From an uncultured Clostridia bacterium (GTDB lineage: Bacteria; Bacillota; Clostridia; Christensenellales; Borkfalkiaceae), in the NCBI GenBank assembly GCA_944367045.1, contig CALVWI010000003.1, positions 55,311-119,310 of the forward strand: 64,000 nucleotides of DNA, in the 5' to 3' direction. A program made the position numbers and the translations under genes. Every line of letters begins with the position of its first letter. Position 1 is the stretch's first letter. Positions 26,400 to 37,548 of the stretch are shown here, piece by piece. Below the pieces are notes generated by a model. It was given only the letters and a program-made list of their open reading frames with translations. It had not been told where the DNA came from and searched no databases.

Positions 26400-28484
26400 A
26401 TGAGCAAAGAGCAACAAATGAGAAAGGAGCAACGACTCGAACAAGAGACGGATTTCCCGCTCTATCTCTATCATCACGGCAAGAACGACCGCATCTACGA
26501 AGTTTTCGGCGCGCATAAGATGCAGAAGGACGGGGAGGAAGGATATGTCTTCCGCGTCTGGGCGCCGCATGCAAAGCAGGTCGCCGTCGTCGGAGACTTC
26601 AACGGTTGGAACGCCGAAGCGAACGTCATGCAGCGCATGGTGGACGGGGAGACGTTTGAACTCTTCATCCCCGGGCTCAAGCAGTACGACGTCTACAAGT
26701 ACTGCATCACGGCTGCGGACGGCAGGCAGCTCATGAAAGCCGATCCCATCGGCTTCCACACCGAGACGCCTCCCGCGACCGCGTCCAAGCTCTACGACCT
26801 CGACGGTTATGAATGGAAGGACCAAGACTATCTCGAGGCCCTCTACAAGAAGAACGTCTATGCCTCGCCGATGAACATCTACGAGGTCAACCTCCTCTCC
26901 TGGAAGAAGCACGACGACGGGAATTACTATTCCTACCTCGACCTCGCGCGCGAGCTCGTGCCCTACGTCAAGGAGATGGGCTATACGCACGTCGAATTCA
27001 TGCCCGTGACGGAGTTCCCTTACGACGGTTCGTGGGGGTATCAGGTGACGGGGTACTTTGCCGTGACCTCCCGTCTCGGCACGCCCAAGGACTTCATGGC
27101 GCTCGTCGACGCCTTCCATCAGGCGGGCATCGGCGTCATCCTCGACTGGGTCCCCGCGCACTTCCCCAAGGATGCGCACGGCCTCTACGAGTTCGACGGC
27201 CAGCCGCTCTACGAGAGCAGCCAGTGGGACAGGATGGAACACAAGAGCTGGGGCACCCGCCGCTTTGATTACGGCAGGAACGAAGTTTTGTCCTTCCTCA
27301 TCTCCTCCGCCTGCTTCTTCTTCGACAAATTCCATTGCGACGGCCTTCGCGTGGACGCCGTCGCCTCCATGCTCTATCTCGACTACGACAAGCGGGAAGG
27401 GGAGTGGGTGCCCAACATCTACGGCGAGAACAAGAACCTCGAAGCCATCGCGTTCCTCCGCAAGCTCAACGAGGCAGTGTTCCTGCGCAATCCGCATGCT
27501 CTGATGATCGCGGAGGAGTCCACGGCATGGGGGCTCGTCACTAAGCCCGGTTCGGTGGGCGGCCTCGGGTTCAACTACAAGTGGAACATGGGCTGGATGA
27601 ACGACATGCTCTCGTATATCAGCCTCAATCCCTTCTTCCGCAAGAACAACCACAACAAGCTGACGTTCTCGATGATGTATGCTTTCTCCGAGAACTACGT
27701 CCTTCCCGTCTCTCACGACGAGGTGGTGTACGGCAAGTGCTCGCTCATCAACAAGATGCCGGGCACCTACGAGGAAAAGTTTGCGGGCGTCCGCTCCTTC
27801 CTCGGCTACATGATGGCACATCCCGGTAAGAAGCTCGGCTTCATGGGCTACGAGTTCGGTCAGTTCAACGAGTGGGATTATCACAAGCAGCTCGATTTCT
27901 TCCTCGTGGATGAGTACGAGATGCACAGAAAATTGCAGACGTATGTCAAAGAGCTGAACGATTTCTACAAGTCCAATCCCGCCTTCTTCGAGGTGGAGGA
28001 CTCGTGGGACGGTTTCGAATGGCTCGCTCCCAACGATGCCGACAGGAACATCGTCTCCTTCATCCGCAGGGATAAGAAGGGGAACGAGATCCTCGCGCTC
28101 GTCTCCTTCTCGGGGGCGGACAACCTCGGCTATTGGATGGGCGTCAACAAGCGCGGCAAGTACCGCGTCGTGTTCAACAGCGACGACAAGAAGTACGGCG
28201 GCGACGGCAAGATCAAGAAGAGCGTCTTTACGGCGACCAAGAAGCCCAGCCACGGCAAGCAGTTCTCCATCGTCATCGACGTACCCAAGCTCACCTGCAT
28301 CTATTTCGTGAAGGAGCCCGATCCGCCCAAGGCAGAGAAGCTCCCCGCAGCAGCGTCCAAGAAGAAGCCCGCAACGGCTTCGGTGAAGGCAAAGAGCGGC
28401 AAGGGCACCGCAGCAAAGGCAAAGGCGGGAAAGACTCCCGCGGCGACCACGGCAAAATCGGCGAAAGAGCCGGATGCAAAATAA
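26400..28484 (+). CDS. glgB: 1,4-alpha-glucan branching enzyme with a Lys/Ala-rich tail
   Basis: Introduces alpha-1,6 branches in glycogen. 694 residues. CBM48 domain ([22 protein letters not shown]), then GH13 barrel with nucleophile Asp in [12 protein letters not shown], acid Glu in [10 protein letters not shown] and the third Asp in [10 protein letters not shown]. After the C-terminal beta domain, residues from about 638 onward are a low-complexity tail of Lys, Ala, Pro and Thr that resembles histone H1-type sequence and is not part of the family core. AAGGGGG is the ribosome-binding site. Confidence 0.95.
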   Translation: MSKEQQMRKEQRLEQETDFPLYLYHHGKNDRIYEVFGAHKMQKDGEEGYVFRVWAPHAKQVAVVGDFNGWNAEANVMQRMVDGETFELFIPGLKQYDVYKYCITAADGRQLMKADPIGFHTETPPATASKLYDLDGYEWKDQDYLEALYKKNVYASPMNIYEVNLLSWKKHDDGNYYSYLDLARELVPYVKEMGYTHVEFMPVTEFPYDGSWGYQVTGYFAVTSRLGTPKDFMALVDAFHQAGIGVILDWVPAHFPKDAHGLYEFDGQPLYESSQWDRMEHKSWGTRRFDYGRNEVLSFLISSACFFFDKFHCDGLRVDAVASMLYLDYDKREGEWVPNIYGENKNLEAIAFLRKLNEAVFLRNPHALMIAEESTAWGLVTKPGSVGGLGFNYKWNMGWMNDMLSYISLNPFFRKNNHNKLTFSMMYAFSENYVLPVSHDEVVYGKCSLINKMPGTYEEKFAGVRSFLGYMMAHPGKKLGFMGYEFGQFNEWDYHKQLDFFLVDEYEMHRKLQTYVKELNDFYKSNPAFFEVEDSWDGFEWLAPNDADRNIVSFIRRDKKGNEILALVSFSGADNLGYWMGVNKRGKYRVVFNSDDKKYGGDGKIKKSVFTATKKPSHGKQFSIVIDVPKLTCIYFVKEPDPPKAEKLPAAASKKKPATASVKAKSGKGTAAKAKAGKTPAATTAKSAKEPDAK

Positions 28485-28515
28485 TCAAGGAAATCTGAAA
28501 GGGGGCATAGGCATT

Positions 28516-29712
<1,197 letters not shown>

Positions 29713-29717
29713 ATAGA

Positions 29718-30827
29718 ATGGCTTATTCGACGGTAGGAGTAATTTTCTCCAATGTGCATGACGAGAACATCCCCGAGCTCTCCCGCCACAGAACGATGGC
29801 ATCCATCCCGTTCGGCGGAAGATACCGCCTCATCGACTTCCCGTTGTCCAACATGGTCAACTCGGGCATCACGACGGTGGGCATCGTCACGAAAAATAAC
29901 TATCAGTCGCTGATCGACCACCTCGGCAGCGGCAAGGACTGGGATCTCGCGAGAAAGGACGGCGGCATCATCTTGCTCCCTCCCTATTCCGACGAGACGG
30001 ACGCCCCTTACACCTCGCGCCTCGAAGCGCTCAAGGGCATCACGGGCTTCCTCAACCACCGCAAGGAGGACTACGTCGTCATCTCCGACTGCGACGGCGT
30101 CGCCCGCATTGACATTGCGGACATCGTGCGCAGCCACGTCGCCAACCAAGCGGACATCACGATGGTCTACACCCAGACGGACGAGGTCGAGAGCTCTTAT
30201 TACATCACGCTCGATCCCGATGAGACGGGCCGCATCCAGGGCGTGCAGATCAATCCCAAGCTGAGCGGCAAGGCCAACATGTACATCAACGTGATGGTGC
30301 TCAACCGCGAGTTCCTCATCGACCTCATCGGCAACGCCGTGACGAGAGGACTGACGAGTTTCGGCAAGGACATCCTCGCCAAGAGTACGGACACGCTCCG
30401 CATCTACGGCTATAAGTTCGACGGGTACTATGCGGGCATCGATTCGCTCGAGAACTACTTCCGTCATAGCATGGAGCTTCTCAAGAAGGACGTCAGGAGC
30501 GAGCTGTTCGCCAACCGCGACATCTACACGAAGGTCCGCGACTCCGCGCCTTCCAAGTACATCGACGGGGCTGTTGTCAAAGATTCGCTCATCTCGGACG
30601 GCTGCTTGATCGAGGGCACGGTGGAAAATTCCATCCTGTTCCGCGGCGTCAAAGTCGGGAAGGGGAGCGTCGTCAAGAATTCCATCATCATGCAGGACAC
30701 CGTCATCGAATCGGGGGTGGAACTCAACTGCGTGATCACAGACAAGAACGTCGTCATCCGCGACAGACGTCATCTTTCGGGATGCGAAGAACTTCCTTAC
30801 TTTGTATCCAAGGGCAGAATGATCTGA
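29718..30827 (+). CDS. glgD: Glucose-1-phosphate adenylyltransferase subunit GlgD
   Basis: Regulatory partner of GlgC in Bacillota. 369 residues, with the family region FGGRYRLIDFPLSNMVNSGI but no GG-x-G-x-R nucleotide loop at the N-terminus (AYSTVGVIFSNVHDEN instead), which explains its low activity alone. Has the C-terminal beta helix repeats (VVKDSLISDGCLIEGTVENS region). Confidence 0.93.
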   Translation: MAYSTVGVIFSNVHDENIPELSRHRTMASIPFGGRYRLIDFPLSNMVNSGITTVGIVTKNNYQSLIDHLGSGKDWDLARKDGGIILLPPYSDETDAPYTSRLEALKGITGFLNHRKEDYVVISDCDGVARIDIADIVRSHVANQADITMVYTQTDEVESSYYITLDPDETGRIQGVQINPKLSGKANMYINVMVLNREFLIDLIGNAVTRGLTSFGKDILAKSTDTLRIYGYKFDGYYAGIDSLENYFRHSMELLKKDVRSELFANRDIYTKVRDSAPSKYIDGAVVKDSLISDGCLIEGTVENSILFRGVKVGKGSVVKNSIIMQDTVIESGVELNCVITDKNVVIRDRRHLSGCEELPYFVSKGRMI

Positions 30828-30871
30828 TCTGTGTATGACACAAAATAAGACAAGGGGGGTCAGTTGAACCT

Positions 30872-32590
30872 ATGGCTAACACGAAAAGCGCATCCAATGC
30901 ATCCAAGAACAAGAAACCCGCAGCAAAGACCGCGAAGAAGACGCCCGCGGAAGAGCTCGTGAAGGAAGAGAAGGTACTCGAGGAGGTCGCGGCAGCGCCC
31001 GCGGCCCCCGCCGAGCCCGCTCCCGCCGAGCCTGTCGCAGAGGCGCCCCAGGAGCCCGCTCCCGAAGTCAAGGCGGAGGAACAGCCTGCGGCTCCCATCG
31101 AGGTCGTTGCTCCCGAGACGGAAGCGCCCGCGGAGGAACCCGCTCCCGAGGTGAAGGTGGAGGAGAAAAAGAAGATCCTCTTCGTTGCCTCCGAGGCGGC
31201 GCCCTTCATCGCAACGGGCGGCCTCGCCGAAGTCATCGGATCTCTCTCCAAGGCACTCGCCAAGGAAGACCGGTATGACGTCCGCGTCATCATCCCGCTC
31301 TATCAGGACATCAAGAAGGAGTACCGCAAGGACTTCCGCTTCATCGGCAACATCTTCGTACCGCTGTCGTGGCGCAATCAGTACTGCGGCATCTTTGAGT
31401 ACGTCAAGGACAACGTGACGTTCTACTTCGTGGATAACGAGTACTACTTCAAGCGTCCGGGCTGCTACGGCTACTACGACGACGGCGAGCGGTTCGCCTT
31501 CTTCTGCCGCAGCGTCATGGAGATCCTCGGCTTCCTCAACTTCTATCCCGACATCCTGCACTGTCACGATTGGCAGGCGGCGCTCGCGGCTATCTACCTC
31601 AAGACCATCTACTGCTTCCGTCCCGAGTACCAGTTCATCCGTGCGGTGTTCACCATCCACAACATCGAGTACCAGGGCCAGTATTCGCTCGACATCCTCG
31701 AGGATCTCTTCGGCATTTCCTACCGCTATCAGTACCTCGTGGAGTACGACCGCTGCATCAACCTGATGAAGGGCGCCATCGAGTGCTGTGAGCAGTTCAC
31801 GACGGTCAGCCCGACGTACGCGGGCGAGATCAAGGATCCGTACTATTCGCACGGCCTCGATCCCATCGTGCGCCGCAACGAGTTCAAGCTGTGCGGCATC
31901 CTCAACGGCATCGATCCCGACTACTACAATCCCGAGACCGACCGCGCGCTGTTTGCCAACTACAACGCGGAGGATACGTCCGGCAAGGCAGTCTGCAAGG
32001 AAGAGCTGCAGCGCATGCTCAACCTGCCCGTCAAGCCCGAGACGCCCATCATCGCGATGATCACCCGCCTCGTGGCGCACAAGGGCCTCGACCTCGTCAA
32101 GGAAGTCATCGAACAGGCGCTCCGTCAGGACATCCAGTTCGTCCTCCTCGGTACGGGCGATTCTATGTATGAGAACTACTTCTCCGATCTTGCGAGGAGG
32201 TATCAGGGCAAGGTGGTGTCCATCATCTCCTTCAACTCCGATCTCTCGAGAAAGATCTATTCGGGCGCAGATATCTTCCTGATGCCCTCCAAGAGTGAGC
32301 CCTGCGGCCTTTCGCAGATGATCGCGTCCCGCTACGGAACGGTGGCCATCGTCCGTGAGACGGGCGGTCTGCGCGACAGCATCACGCCTTACGGCGCGGG
32401 CGGCAACGGGTTCACCTTCCACGACTACAACGCATATGATATGCTCTATGTCATCAACGAGGCGATCGGCGTCTACCACAACAAGGACGAGTGGAAGAAG
32501 CTCATGCACAAGGCGATGACGACCGACTTCACCTGGGCGAAGTCTGCAAAGTATTACGAGGGTCTCTACCTCGGTATGTTGATGCACTGA
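30872..32590 (+). CDS. glgA: Glycogen synthase with a long low-complexity N-terminal extension
   Basis: GT5 enzyme that elongates glycogen from ADP-glucose. The catalytic part begins near residue 99 (KKKILFVASEAAPFIATGGL) and includes HCHDWQAALAAIYLK, FTIHNIEYQGQY, ILNGIDPDYYNPETD and the EPCGLSQ motif. The first 98 residues are Lys/Ala-rich then Pro/Glu/Ala-rich and resemble the tail of GlgB. The usual Lys of the KTGGL motif is Ala here, as also seen in some Clostridia (from memory). The RBS GGGGGG is about 12 bases from the ATG. Confidence 0.94.
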   Translation: MANTKSASNASKNKKPAAKTAKKTPAEELVKEEKVLEEVAAAPAAPAEPAPAEPVAEAPQEPAPEVKAEEQPAAPIEVVAPETEAPAEEPAPEVKVEEKKKILFVASEAAPFIATGGLAEVIGSLSKALAKEDRYDVRVIIPLYQDIKKEYRKDFRFIGNIFVPLSWRNQYCGIFEYVKDNVTFYFVDNEYYFKRPGCYGYYDDGERFAFFCRSVMEILGFLNFYPDILHCHDWQAALAAIYLKTIYCFRPEYQFIRAVFTIHNIEYQGQYSLDILEDLFGISYRYQYLVEYDRCINLMKGAIECCEQFTTVSPTYAGEIKDPYYSHGLDPIVRRNEFKLCGILNGIDPDYYNPETDRALFANYNAEDTSGKAVCKEELQRMLNLPVKPETPIIAMITRLVAHKGLDLVKEVIEQALRQDIQFVLLGTGDSMYENYFSDLARRYQGKVVSIISFNSDLSRKIYSGADIFLMPSKSEPCGLSQMIASRYGTVAIVRETGGLRDSITPYGAGGNGFTFHDYNAYDMLYVINEAIGVYHNKDEWKKLMHKAMTTDFTWAKSAKYYEGLYLGMLMH

Positions 32591-32625
32591 GAAGAACAAA
32601 ATTTTGGAGATAACGATAAAGCACA

Positions 32626-35055
32626 ATGGGTAATTTAACGCAACAGGAAGCACAGCAGTTGATCGGCGGCAAGCTCACCCGTTATTTCGGCGTGAGTGCC
32701 GCCGAGGCAACGCGGGAGCAGGTCTACAAGGCAGTTGTCATGAGCGTGAGAGACATCATGCTCGAAAAGCGCCTTCAATTCCATCTCAAGATGAAGGCCG
32801 CGCGCGCAAAGCGGGTGTACTATCTCTGCATGGAATTCTTGATGGGCCGTTCCCTCAAGAACAGCGTCTACAACCTCGGCATCCGCGATGCCATCGAAGG
32901 GGCGCTCAAGGATCAGTATAAGCTGACCCTCGAGGACCTGTATGAGGAGGAGCCCGACGCAGGGCTCGGGAACGGGGGACTCGGCCGCCTCGCCGCCTGC
33001 TTTTTGGACGGTCTTGCGACCCAGAACTATCCCGCGATGGGGTTCTCCATTCTCTATCAGTACGGCCTCTTCAAGCAGAAGATCGTGGACGGCTGGCAGA
33101 TCGAACTTCCCGACGTCTGGCTTCCGGGCGGCGAGTGTTGGCTCACCCAGCGCAGCGATAAGCAGTTCACTGTCAAGTTTGACGGCGAGATCGAGGAGCG
33201 CTGGACGGACCACGGCATGGAGACCATCTACCGCAACGCCAAGGAAGTGGAGGCGGTCGCTTACGACATGATGGTGTCGGGCGCCGACTCTCAGGCGGTG
33301 AGCGTGCTCCGTCTGTGGCGTTCGCGTGCCAAGCAGGACTTCAACATGAAGCTCTTCTCTCAGGGCAATTACGACGAAGTCATGCGCGAAGACAGCGAAG
33401 CCGAACTCATTTCCAAAGTGCTTTATCCTTCCGACAACCACTATGAAGGCAAGACCCTGCGCTTGAAGCAGCAGTATTTCCTCGTCTCCGCCTCCATTCA
33501 GTGCATCGTCTCCGACCATAAGCGCAGATACGGCTCTCTCGCGCTTCTGCCCCATATGGCGGCAATCCACATCAACGATACGCACCCTGCGCTCGCCATC
33601 CCCGAGCTCATGCGCGTCCTCGTCGACGAGAATTTCTTCGAGTGGACGACGGCTTGGAACATCACGACGGCGACGTGCGCCTACACCAACCACACGGTGC
33701 TTGCCGAAGCGCTCGAGACGTGGCCCGAGGACCTCATTTCGCGCAGGCTGCCGCGTATCTACAACATCTTAAAGGAGATCAACCGCCGCTTCTGCGAGGA
33801 CCTCTGGCAGAAATATCCCGGCGATTGGGATAAGATCTCGAGGATGTCCGTGCTCTCGCACAACACTGTGCACATGGCCAATCTCTGCGTCATGGGTACG
33901 CACTGCGTCAACGGCGTCTCCGAGCTCCACAGCAACATCATCAAGGAGAGCATCTTCCGCGACTTCTACGACTATACGCCCGAGAAGTTCCAAAATGTGA
34001 CGAACGGCATCGCGCACCGCCGCTGGCTCAACCAGTCCAACCCCGAGCTGTGCGAACTCCTCAGCGACACGATCGGCGAGGGCTATGCCAAGAACGCGGA
34101 GAAGCTCGCGGAGTTCAAGAAGTTTGAGAACGACGAGAGCGTCTTAAAGCGTCTCGGTGAGATCAAGCACATCAAGAAGATGCAGCTTGCGGAGCGCGTC
34201 AAGAAGGTGCAGGGCGTCGATATCGACCCCGAGACGCTCTTCGACGTGCAGGCAAAGCGTCTTCACGAGTACAAGCGCCAGCTCCTCAATGTGCTGCACA
34301 TCATCTCCGATTACAATGCCCTTCGTGAGAACCCCGAGCTCGACCTCGTGCCCAAGACGTACATCTTCGCGGCCAAGGCGGCAGCGGGATACGACATGGC
34401 GAAGGAGACCATCAAGCTCATCTGCTTTCTTGCTGAGGAGATCAGAAAACAGCCCAAGATCCGCGAGAAGCTCAACGTCGTGTTCCTTGAAAACTACAAC
34501 GTGACGATGTCTGAGACGCTCATGCCGGCCTCCGAGATCTCCGAACAGATCTCCCTTGCGGGCAAGGAAGCGAGCGGTACGGGCAACATGAAGTTCATGA
34601 TCAACGGTGCGCTCACCATCGGGACCCTCGACGGCGCCAATGTGGAGATGCGCGAGCGGGTGGGGGACGACAACATCTTTATCTTCGGCCTCAACGCCGA
34701 GGAGGTCAGCGAAGTCTGGAATAAGGGCTATTCTTCGAGCTCCTACTACAACAAGAACCAAAATATGCGCAAGGTGATCGAGTCGCTCATCGTCGGCTTC
34801 AACGGGAATTCCTTCTCGGAGATCGCGAACTATCTCCTGCATCGCTCGCCCGTCGCCGATCCCTACATGTGCCTGGCGGACTTCGAGTCCTATCTTCAGA
34901 CGCAGAATGCGATGTCCGAGCTCTACCGTACCGATAAGATGAGCTGGAACAAGAAGTCTCTCAACAATATTGCTGCGGCAGGGTATTTCTCTGCAGACCG
35001 CAGCGTCCGCGAATACGCAAGAAATATTTGGAACTTGAAAGCGCTCGACAAATAA
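32626..35055 (+). CDS. glgP: Glycogen/maltodextrin phosphorylase
   Basis: Releases glucose-1-phosphate from glycogen ends. 809 residues, standard. Conserved DAGLGNGGLGRLAACFLDG, HINDTHPALAIPELMR, HEYKRQLLNVLHII and the PLP-binding segment EASGTGNMKFMINGALTIGT with its Lys. Present in the same operon as synthesis genes, so turnover and storage are expressed together. Confidence 0.95.
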   Translation: MGNLTQQEAQQLIGGKLTRYFGVSAAEATREQVYKAVVMSVRDIMLEKRLQFHLKMKAARAKRVYYLCMEFLMGRSLKNSVYNLGIRDAIEGALKDQYKLTLEDLYEEEPDAGLGNGGLGRLAACFLDGLATQNYPAMGFSILYQYGLFKQKIVDGWQIELPDVWLPGGECWLTQRSDKQFTVKFDGEIEERWTDHGMETIYRNAKEVEAVAYDMMVSGADSQAVSVLRLWRSRAKQDFNMKLFSQGNYDEVMREDSEAELISKVLYPSDNHYEGKTLRLKQQYFLVSASIQCIVSDHKRRYGSLALLPHMAAIHINDTHPALAIPELMRVLVDENFFEWTTAWNITTATCAYTNHTVLAEALETWPEDLISRRLPRIYNILKEINRRFCEDLWQKYPGDWDKISRMSVLSHNTVHMANLCVMGTHCVNGVSELHSNIIKESIFRDFYDYTPEKFQNVTNGIAHRRWLNQSNPELCELLSDTIGEGYAKNAEKLAEFKKFENDESVLKRLGEIKHIKKMQLAERVKKVQGVDIDPETLFDVQAKRLHEYKRQLLNVLHIISDYNALRENPELDLVPKTYIFAAKAAAGYDMAKETIKLICFLAEEIRKQPKIREKLNVVFLENYNVTMSETLMPASEISEQISLAGKEASGTGNMKFMINGALTIGTLDGANVEMRERVGDDNIFIFGLNAEEVSEVWNKGYSSSSYYNKNQNMRKVIESLIVGFNGNSFSEIANYLLHRSPVADPYMCLADFESYLQTQNAMSELYRTDKMSWNKKSLNNIAAAGYFSADRSVREYARNIWNLKALDK

Positions 35056-35109
35056 TTGCTTTCGCACACCGCAGCTTCGGGCTGCAATGAATGGAACCGA
35101 AAAGAGAAT

Positions 35110-36936
35110 ATGGACCTATATTATAACCCGTTGGATCGGGCGTGTAAAAGTATAGTCGGCGCGATTCCAAGAAAATCTGTTGTAAGGCTCAATGTTTACA
35201 AAGAGAAGCACCCCGGCGGAGAAGATTATTTCTCCGCTGAAGTTTGTAACCTCGTTTTGAGGCGCGACGAAAAGAATTATCAATACTACCAGATGACCCG
35301 AACGGACTTCGGGTGGACGATTTCACTCAAATTCAACGAAACGGGGCTTTTCTTCTACTACTTTTCCATTGGCGGACGCTACCTCGGCTGCGGCAACTAC
35401 CATAAGGGAAAGATGTTCACGAGCAATCCCGTCAACTGGCAGCTCACCGTCTACGATGAGAGCTACGAGACGCCCGGTTGGTTCAAGGGCGGCATCATGT
35501 ACCAGATCTTCCCCGACCGCTTCAACCGTTCGGGGGATGAGACGCTCAAGCACGGCATCATGCGCAAGTGGGGGGATCAGCCCTATTATCGCCCGAACGG
35601 CGAGGGAAAGGTCCTCAACAACGATTTCTTCGGTGGCAACCTCAAGGGCGTCAAGGAGAAGCTCGGCTATTTGAAGATGCTGGGCGTCACCATCCTCTAC
35701 TTCAATCCCATCTTTCAGGCGTTCTCCAATCACCGCTACGACACGGGCGATTATATGGAGATCGATCCCAATCTCGGGACGAAGGAAGACTTGGATGCGC
35801 TCATCGAGGAGGCCAAGGAACTCGGGATCCGTGTCATCCTGGACGGTGTCTTCAACCACACGGGCGATGACAGCCGATACTTCAACCGCTACGCCAACTA
35901 TCCCAGCCTCGGGGCCTATCAGTCCACGCAGTCTCCCTACTATGATTGGTACACCTTCCACGGCTCCCACGACAGCTACGACAGCTGGTGGGGAATCGAG
36001 ACGCTCCCCGCCATCAAGGAGAGCTCCGAGAGCTACCAGAACTTCATGTTTTCGGAGGACGGCGTCATCAAGAACTGGCTGCGGCACGGCATCGGTGGTT
36101 ACCGTCTCGACGTCGCCGACGAGCTCCCCGGATTCTTCTTGAAAAAGCTGCGCAAGGCTGCCAAGGAACAGGATGCAAACGCAATCATCATCGGCGAGGT
36201 CTGGGAGGACGCCTCCAACAAGATCGCCTACGGTGTGCGCCGCGAGTACTTTCAGGGCGAGGAACTCGACAGCGTGATGAACTATCCGCTCAAGGATGCC
36301 ATCATCAACTTCCTTCTTTCGGGGAACACAAGTCGCCTCAGAGAAGTTATCTCGATGCTCATCGACCACTATCCGAAGTCGACGCTCGATTGCCTCATGA
36401 ACCATTTGGGGACGCATGATACGGCTCGCATTCTGACCGTACTCGGCGGTAAGAGCTGTCAGACGAAGGATGAGATGGCCGTGACGAGCCTCAATGAAAA
36501 AGAGCTTGCTTCGGCGAAGGAACTTCTGAAGATGGGCGCCGTCCTGCAGTTTACGCTCCCCGGCGTTCCGTGCATCTACTATGGCGATGAGATCGGTATG
36601 CAGGGCTACAGCGATCCGTTCTGCCGCGGCTGTTACGATTGGGAAAACGGTGATTTGCAGCTTAGAAGTTTTTACGAACAGTTGGGCAAGATCCGCCACA
36701 AGCTAACCGACATCTTTCGCGAGGGAATTTACAGGGAGGTGTACGCGACGCAGACCTTCCTCGTCTATGAGAGGAAATCGGATGCGGGCAGCGTATACAT
36801 CTATGTGAACCGAGGCTCTTGCCAATATCGCATCAAGTTCAACGGAACCTATCAGGAGTTTATAAGCGGGCAAAAGCTCAAAAACGAAATCGTAATCAAA
36901 AAGGGAGAATACGGCATCCTCGCCCGTTGTAAGTAA
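35110..36936 (+). CDS. GH13 alpha-amylase family enzyme (neopullulanase/cyclomaltodextrinase type)
   Basis: Intracellular, no signal peptide. Start set at ATG 35110; the open frame upstream (35056) lacks a ribosome-binding site. 608 residues: about 130-residue N-terminal beta domain resembling CBM34, then the barrel with GVFNHTGDDSRYF, nucleophile Asp in GGYRLDVADEL, acid Glu in IIIGEVWEDAS, and GTHDTARIL. Likely debranches or cleaves maltodextrins produced by the phosphorylase. Last gene of the glycogen operon. Exact specificity not assignable. Confidence 0.88.
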   Translation: MDLYYNPLDRACKSIVGAIPRKSVVRLNVYKEKHPGGEDYFSAEVCNLVLRRDEKNYQYYQMTRTDFGWTISLKFNETGLFFYYFSIGGRYLGCGNYHKGKMFTSNPVNWQLTVYDESYETPGWFKGGIMYQIFPDRFNRSGDETLKHGIMRKWGDQPYYRPNGEGKVLNNDFFGGNLKGVKEKLGYLKMLGVTILYFNPIFQAFSNHRYDTGDYMEIDPNLGTKEDLDALIEEAKELGIRVILDGVFNHTGDDSRYFNRYANYPSLGAYQSTQSPYYDWYTFHGSHDSYDSWWGIETLPAIKESSESYQNFMFSEDGVIKNWLRHGIGGYRLDVADELPGFFLKKLRKAAKEQDANAIIIGEVWEDASNKIAYGVRREYFQGEELDSVMNYPLKDAIINFLLSGNTSRLREVISMLIDHYPKSTLDCLMNHLGTHDTARILTVLGGKSCQTKDEMAVTSLNEKELASAKELLKMGAVLQFTLPGVPCIYYGDEIGMQGYSDPFCRGCYDWENGDLQLRSFYEQLGKIRHKLTDIFREGIYREVYATQTFLVYERKSDAGSVYIYVNRGSCQYRIKFNGTYQEFISGQKLKNEIVIKKGEYGILARCK

Positions 36937-36975
36937 GAAATATGGATACTATGTCACGCATAGTATCCATATTTC
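36937..36975 (+). repeat. Palindromic element copy 4, symmetric form after the amylase gene
   Basis: Perfect 17-base arms GAAATATGGATACTATG and CATAGTATCCATATTTC separated by TCACG. It begins one base after the stop codon of the GH13 gene. The left half carries GGATACTATG in place of GCATAGTACTATG. No T-run follows, but the hairpin could end or protect the glycogen mRNA. Confidence 0.9.
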
Positions 36976-37500
36976 ATGCGAAATTGATAGACACCTCTAC
37001 GAAATAGCTTAAATCTCGAGATGAATTCCGTGGTGCTGCAAGTCTTGAACATCAAATTCCATGGAGAGCGTCCCGGATCTTTTTCGATCCTATACGCCCG
37101 GGTGATTGTGTCGAATCGCTAATCGGTAAAGGACGATTTTTATAACGGCGGCTGGTTTGATTGCCGTAAAAATGCGTAAACTCATCCTGAAAAGCTTTTT
37201 TTGTCACAACTCTTCTTAAAATCGGCATTTTGCGAATAGTTCTGTCTGTCTCCTCTTCGCTTTTTTCCATCATTTCAGGAAAAAATTCCCCTGAGCAGCG
37301 GGGAGGAATGTTTTGAAATCATGGGAGGAGCATCCTTATACTGTTCGGTAGTCAGCTGATTTGAGTGGTGAATCATACCGAAGCAGACCCTGTGCTTTGC
37401 GTCGATCAGTTGCTTTGTCCCTCTATGGGATGCATGATTTATTTTTTTATGGCATATCCTACTCTACTATTCGTAAAATCATTAACTCTGCGTAAAATGT
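36976..37500 (-). other. AT-rich non-coding stretch with possible gene relics
   Basis: About 525 bases with no convincing gene. A 73-codon frame at 37052-37273 on the minus strand begins MMEKSEEETDRTIRKM, and an overlapping-region minus-strand frame about 37275-37450 reads HASHRGTKQLIDAKHR then FGMIHHSNQL before a stop. Neither has a clear ribosome-binding site or recognised family. They look like fragments of decayed genes. Base composition is clearly lower in GC than the flanking glycogen genes. Confidence 0.35.
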
Positions 37501-37513
37501 TTGTCTCTCCCGA

Positions 37514-37542
37514 TTGACGTTTGGCTTTCTTCGTGCTATAAT
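37514..37542 (+). promoter_or_regulatory. SigmaA promoter six bases from the recombinase ATG
   Basis: TTGACG (37514-37519), 17 bp, TATAAT (37537-37542), then ATTCCC and ATG. The expected transcription start is the A of the ATG. Confidence 0.8.
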
Positions 37543-37548
37543 ATTCCC

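Noticed and set aside
37501-37548. Upstream start for the tyrosine recombinase at 37501
   Set aside because: It would translate through the -35 and -10 elements; ATG 37549 fits the domain start.
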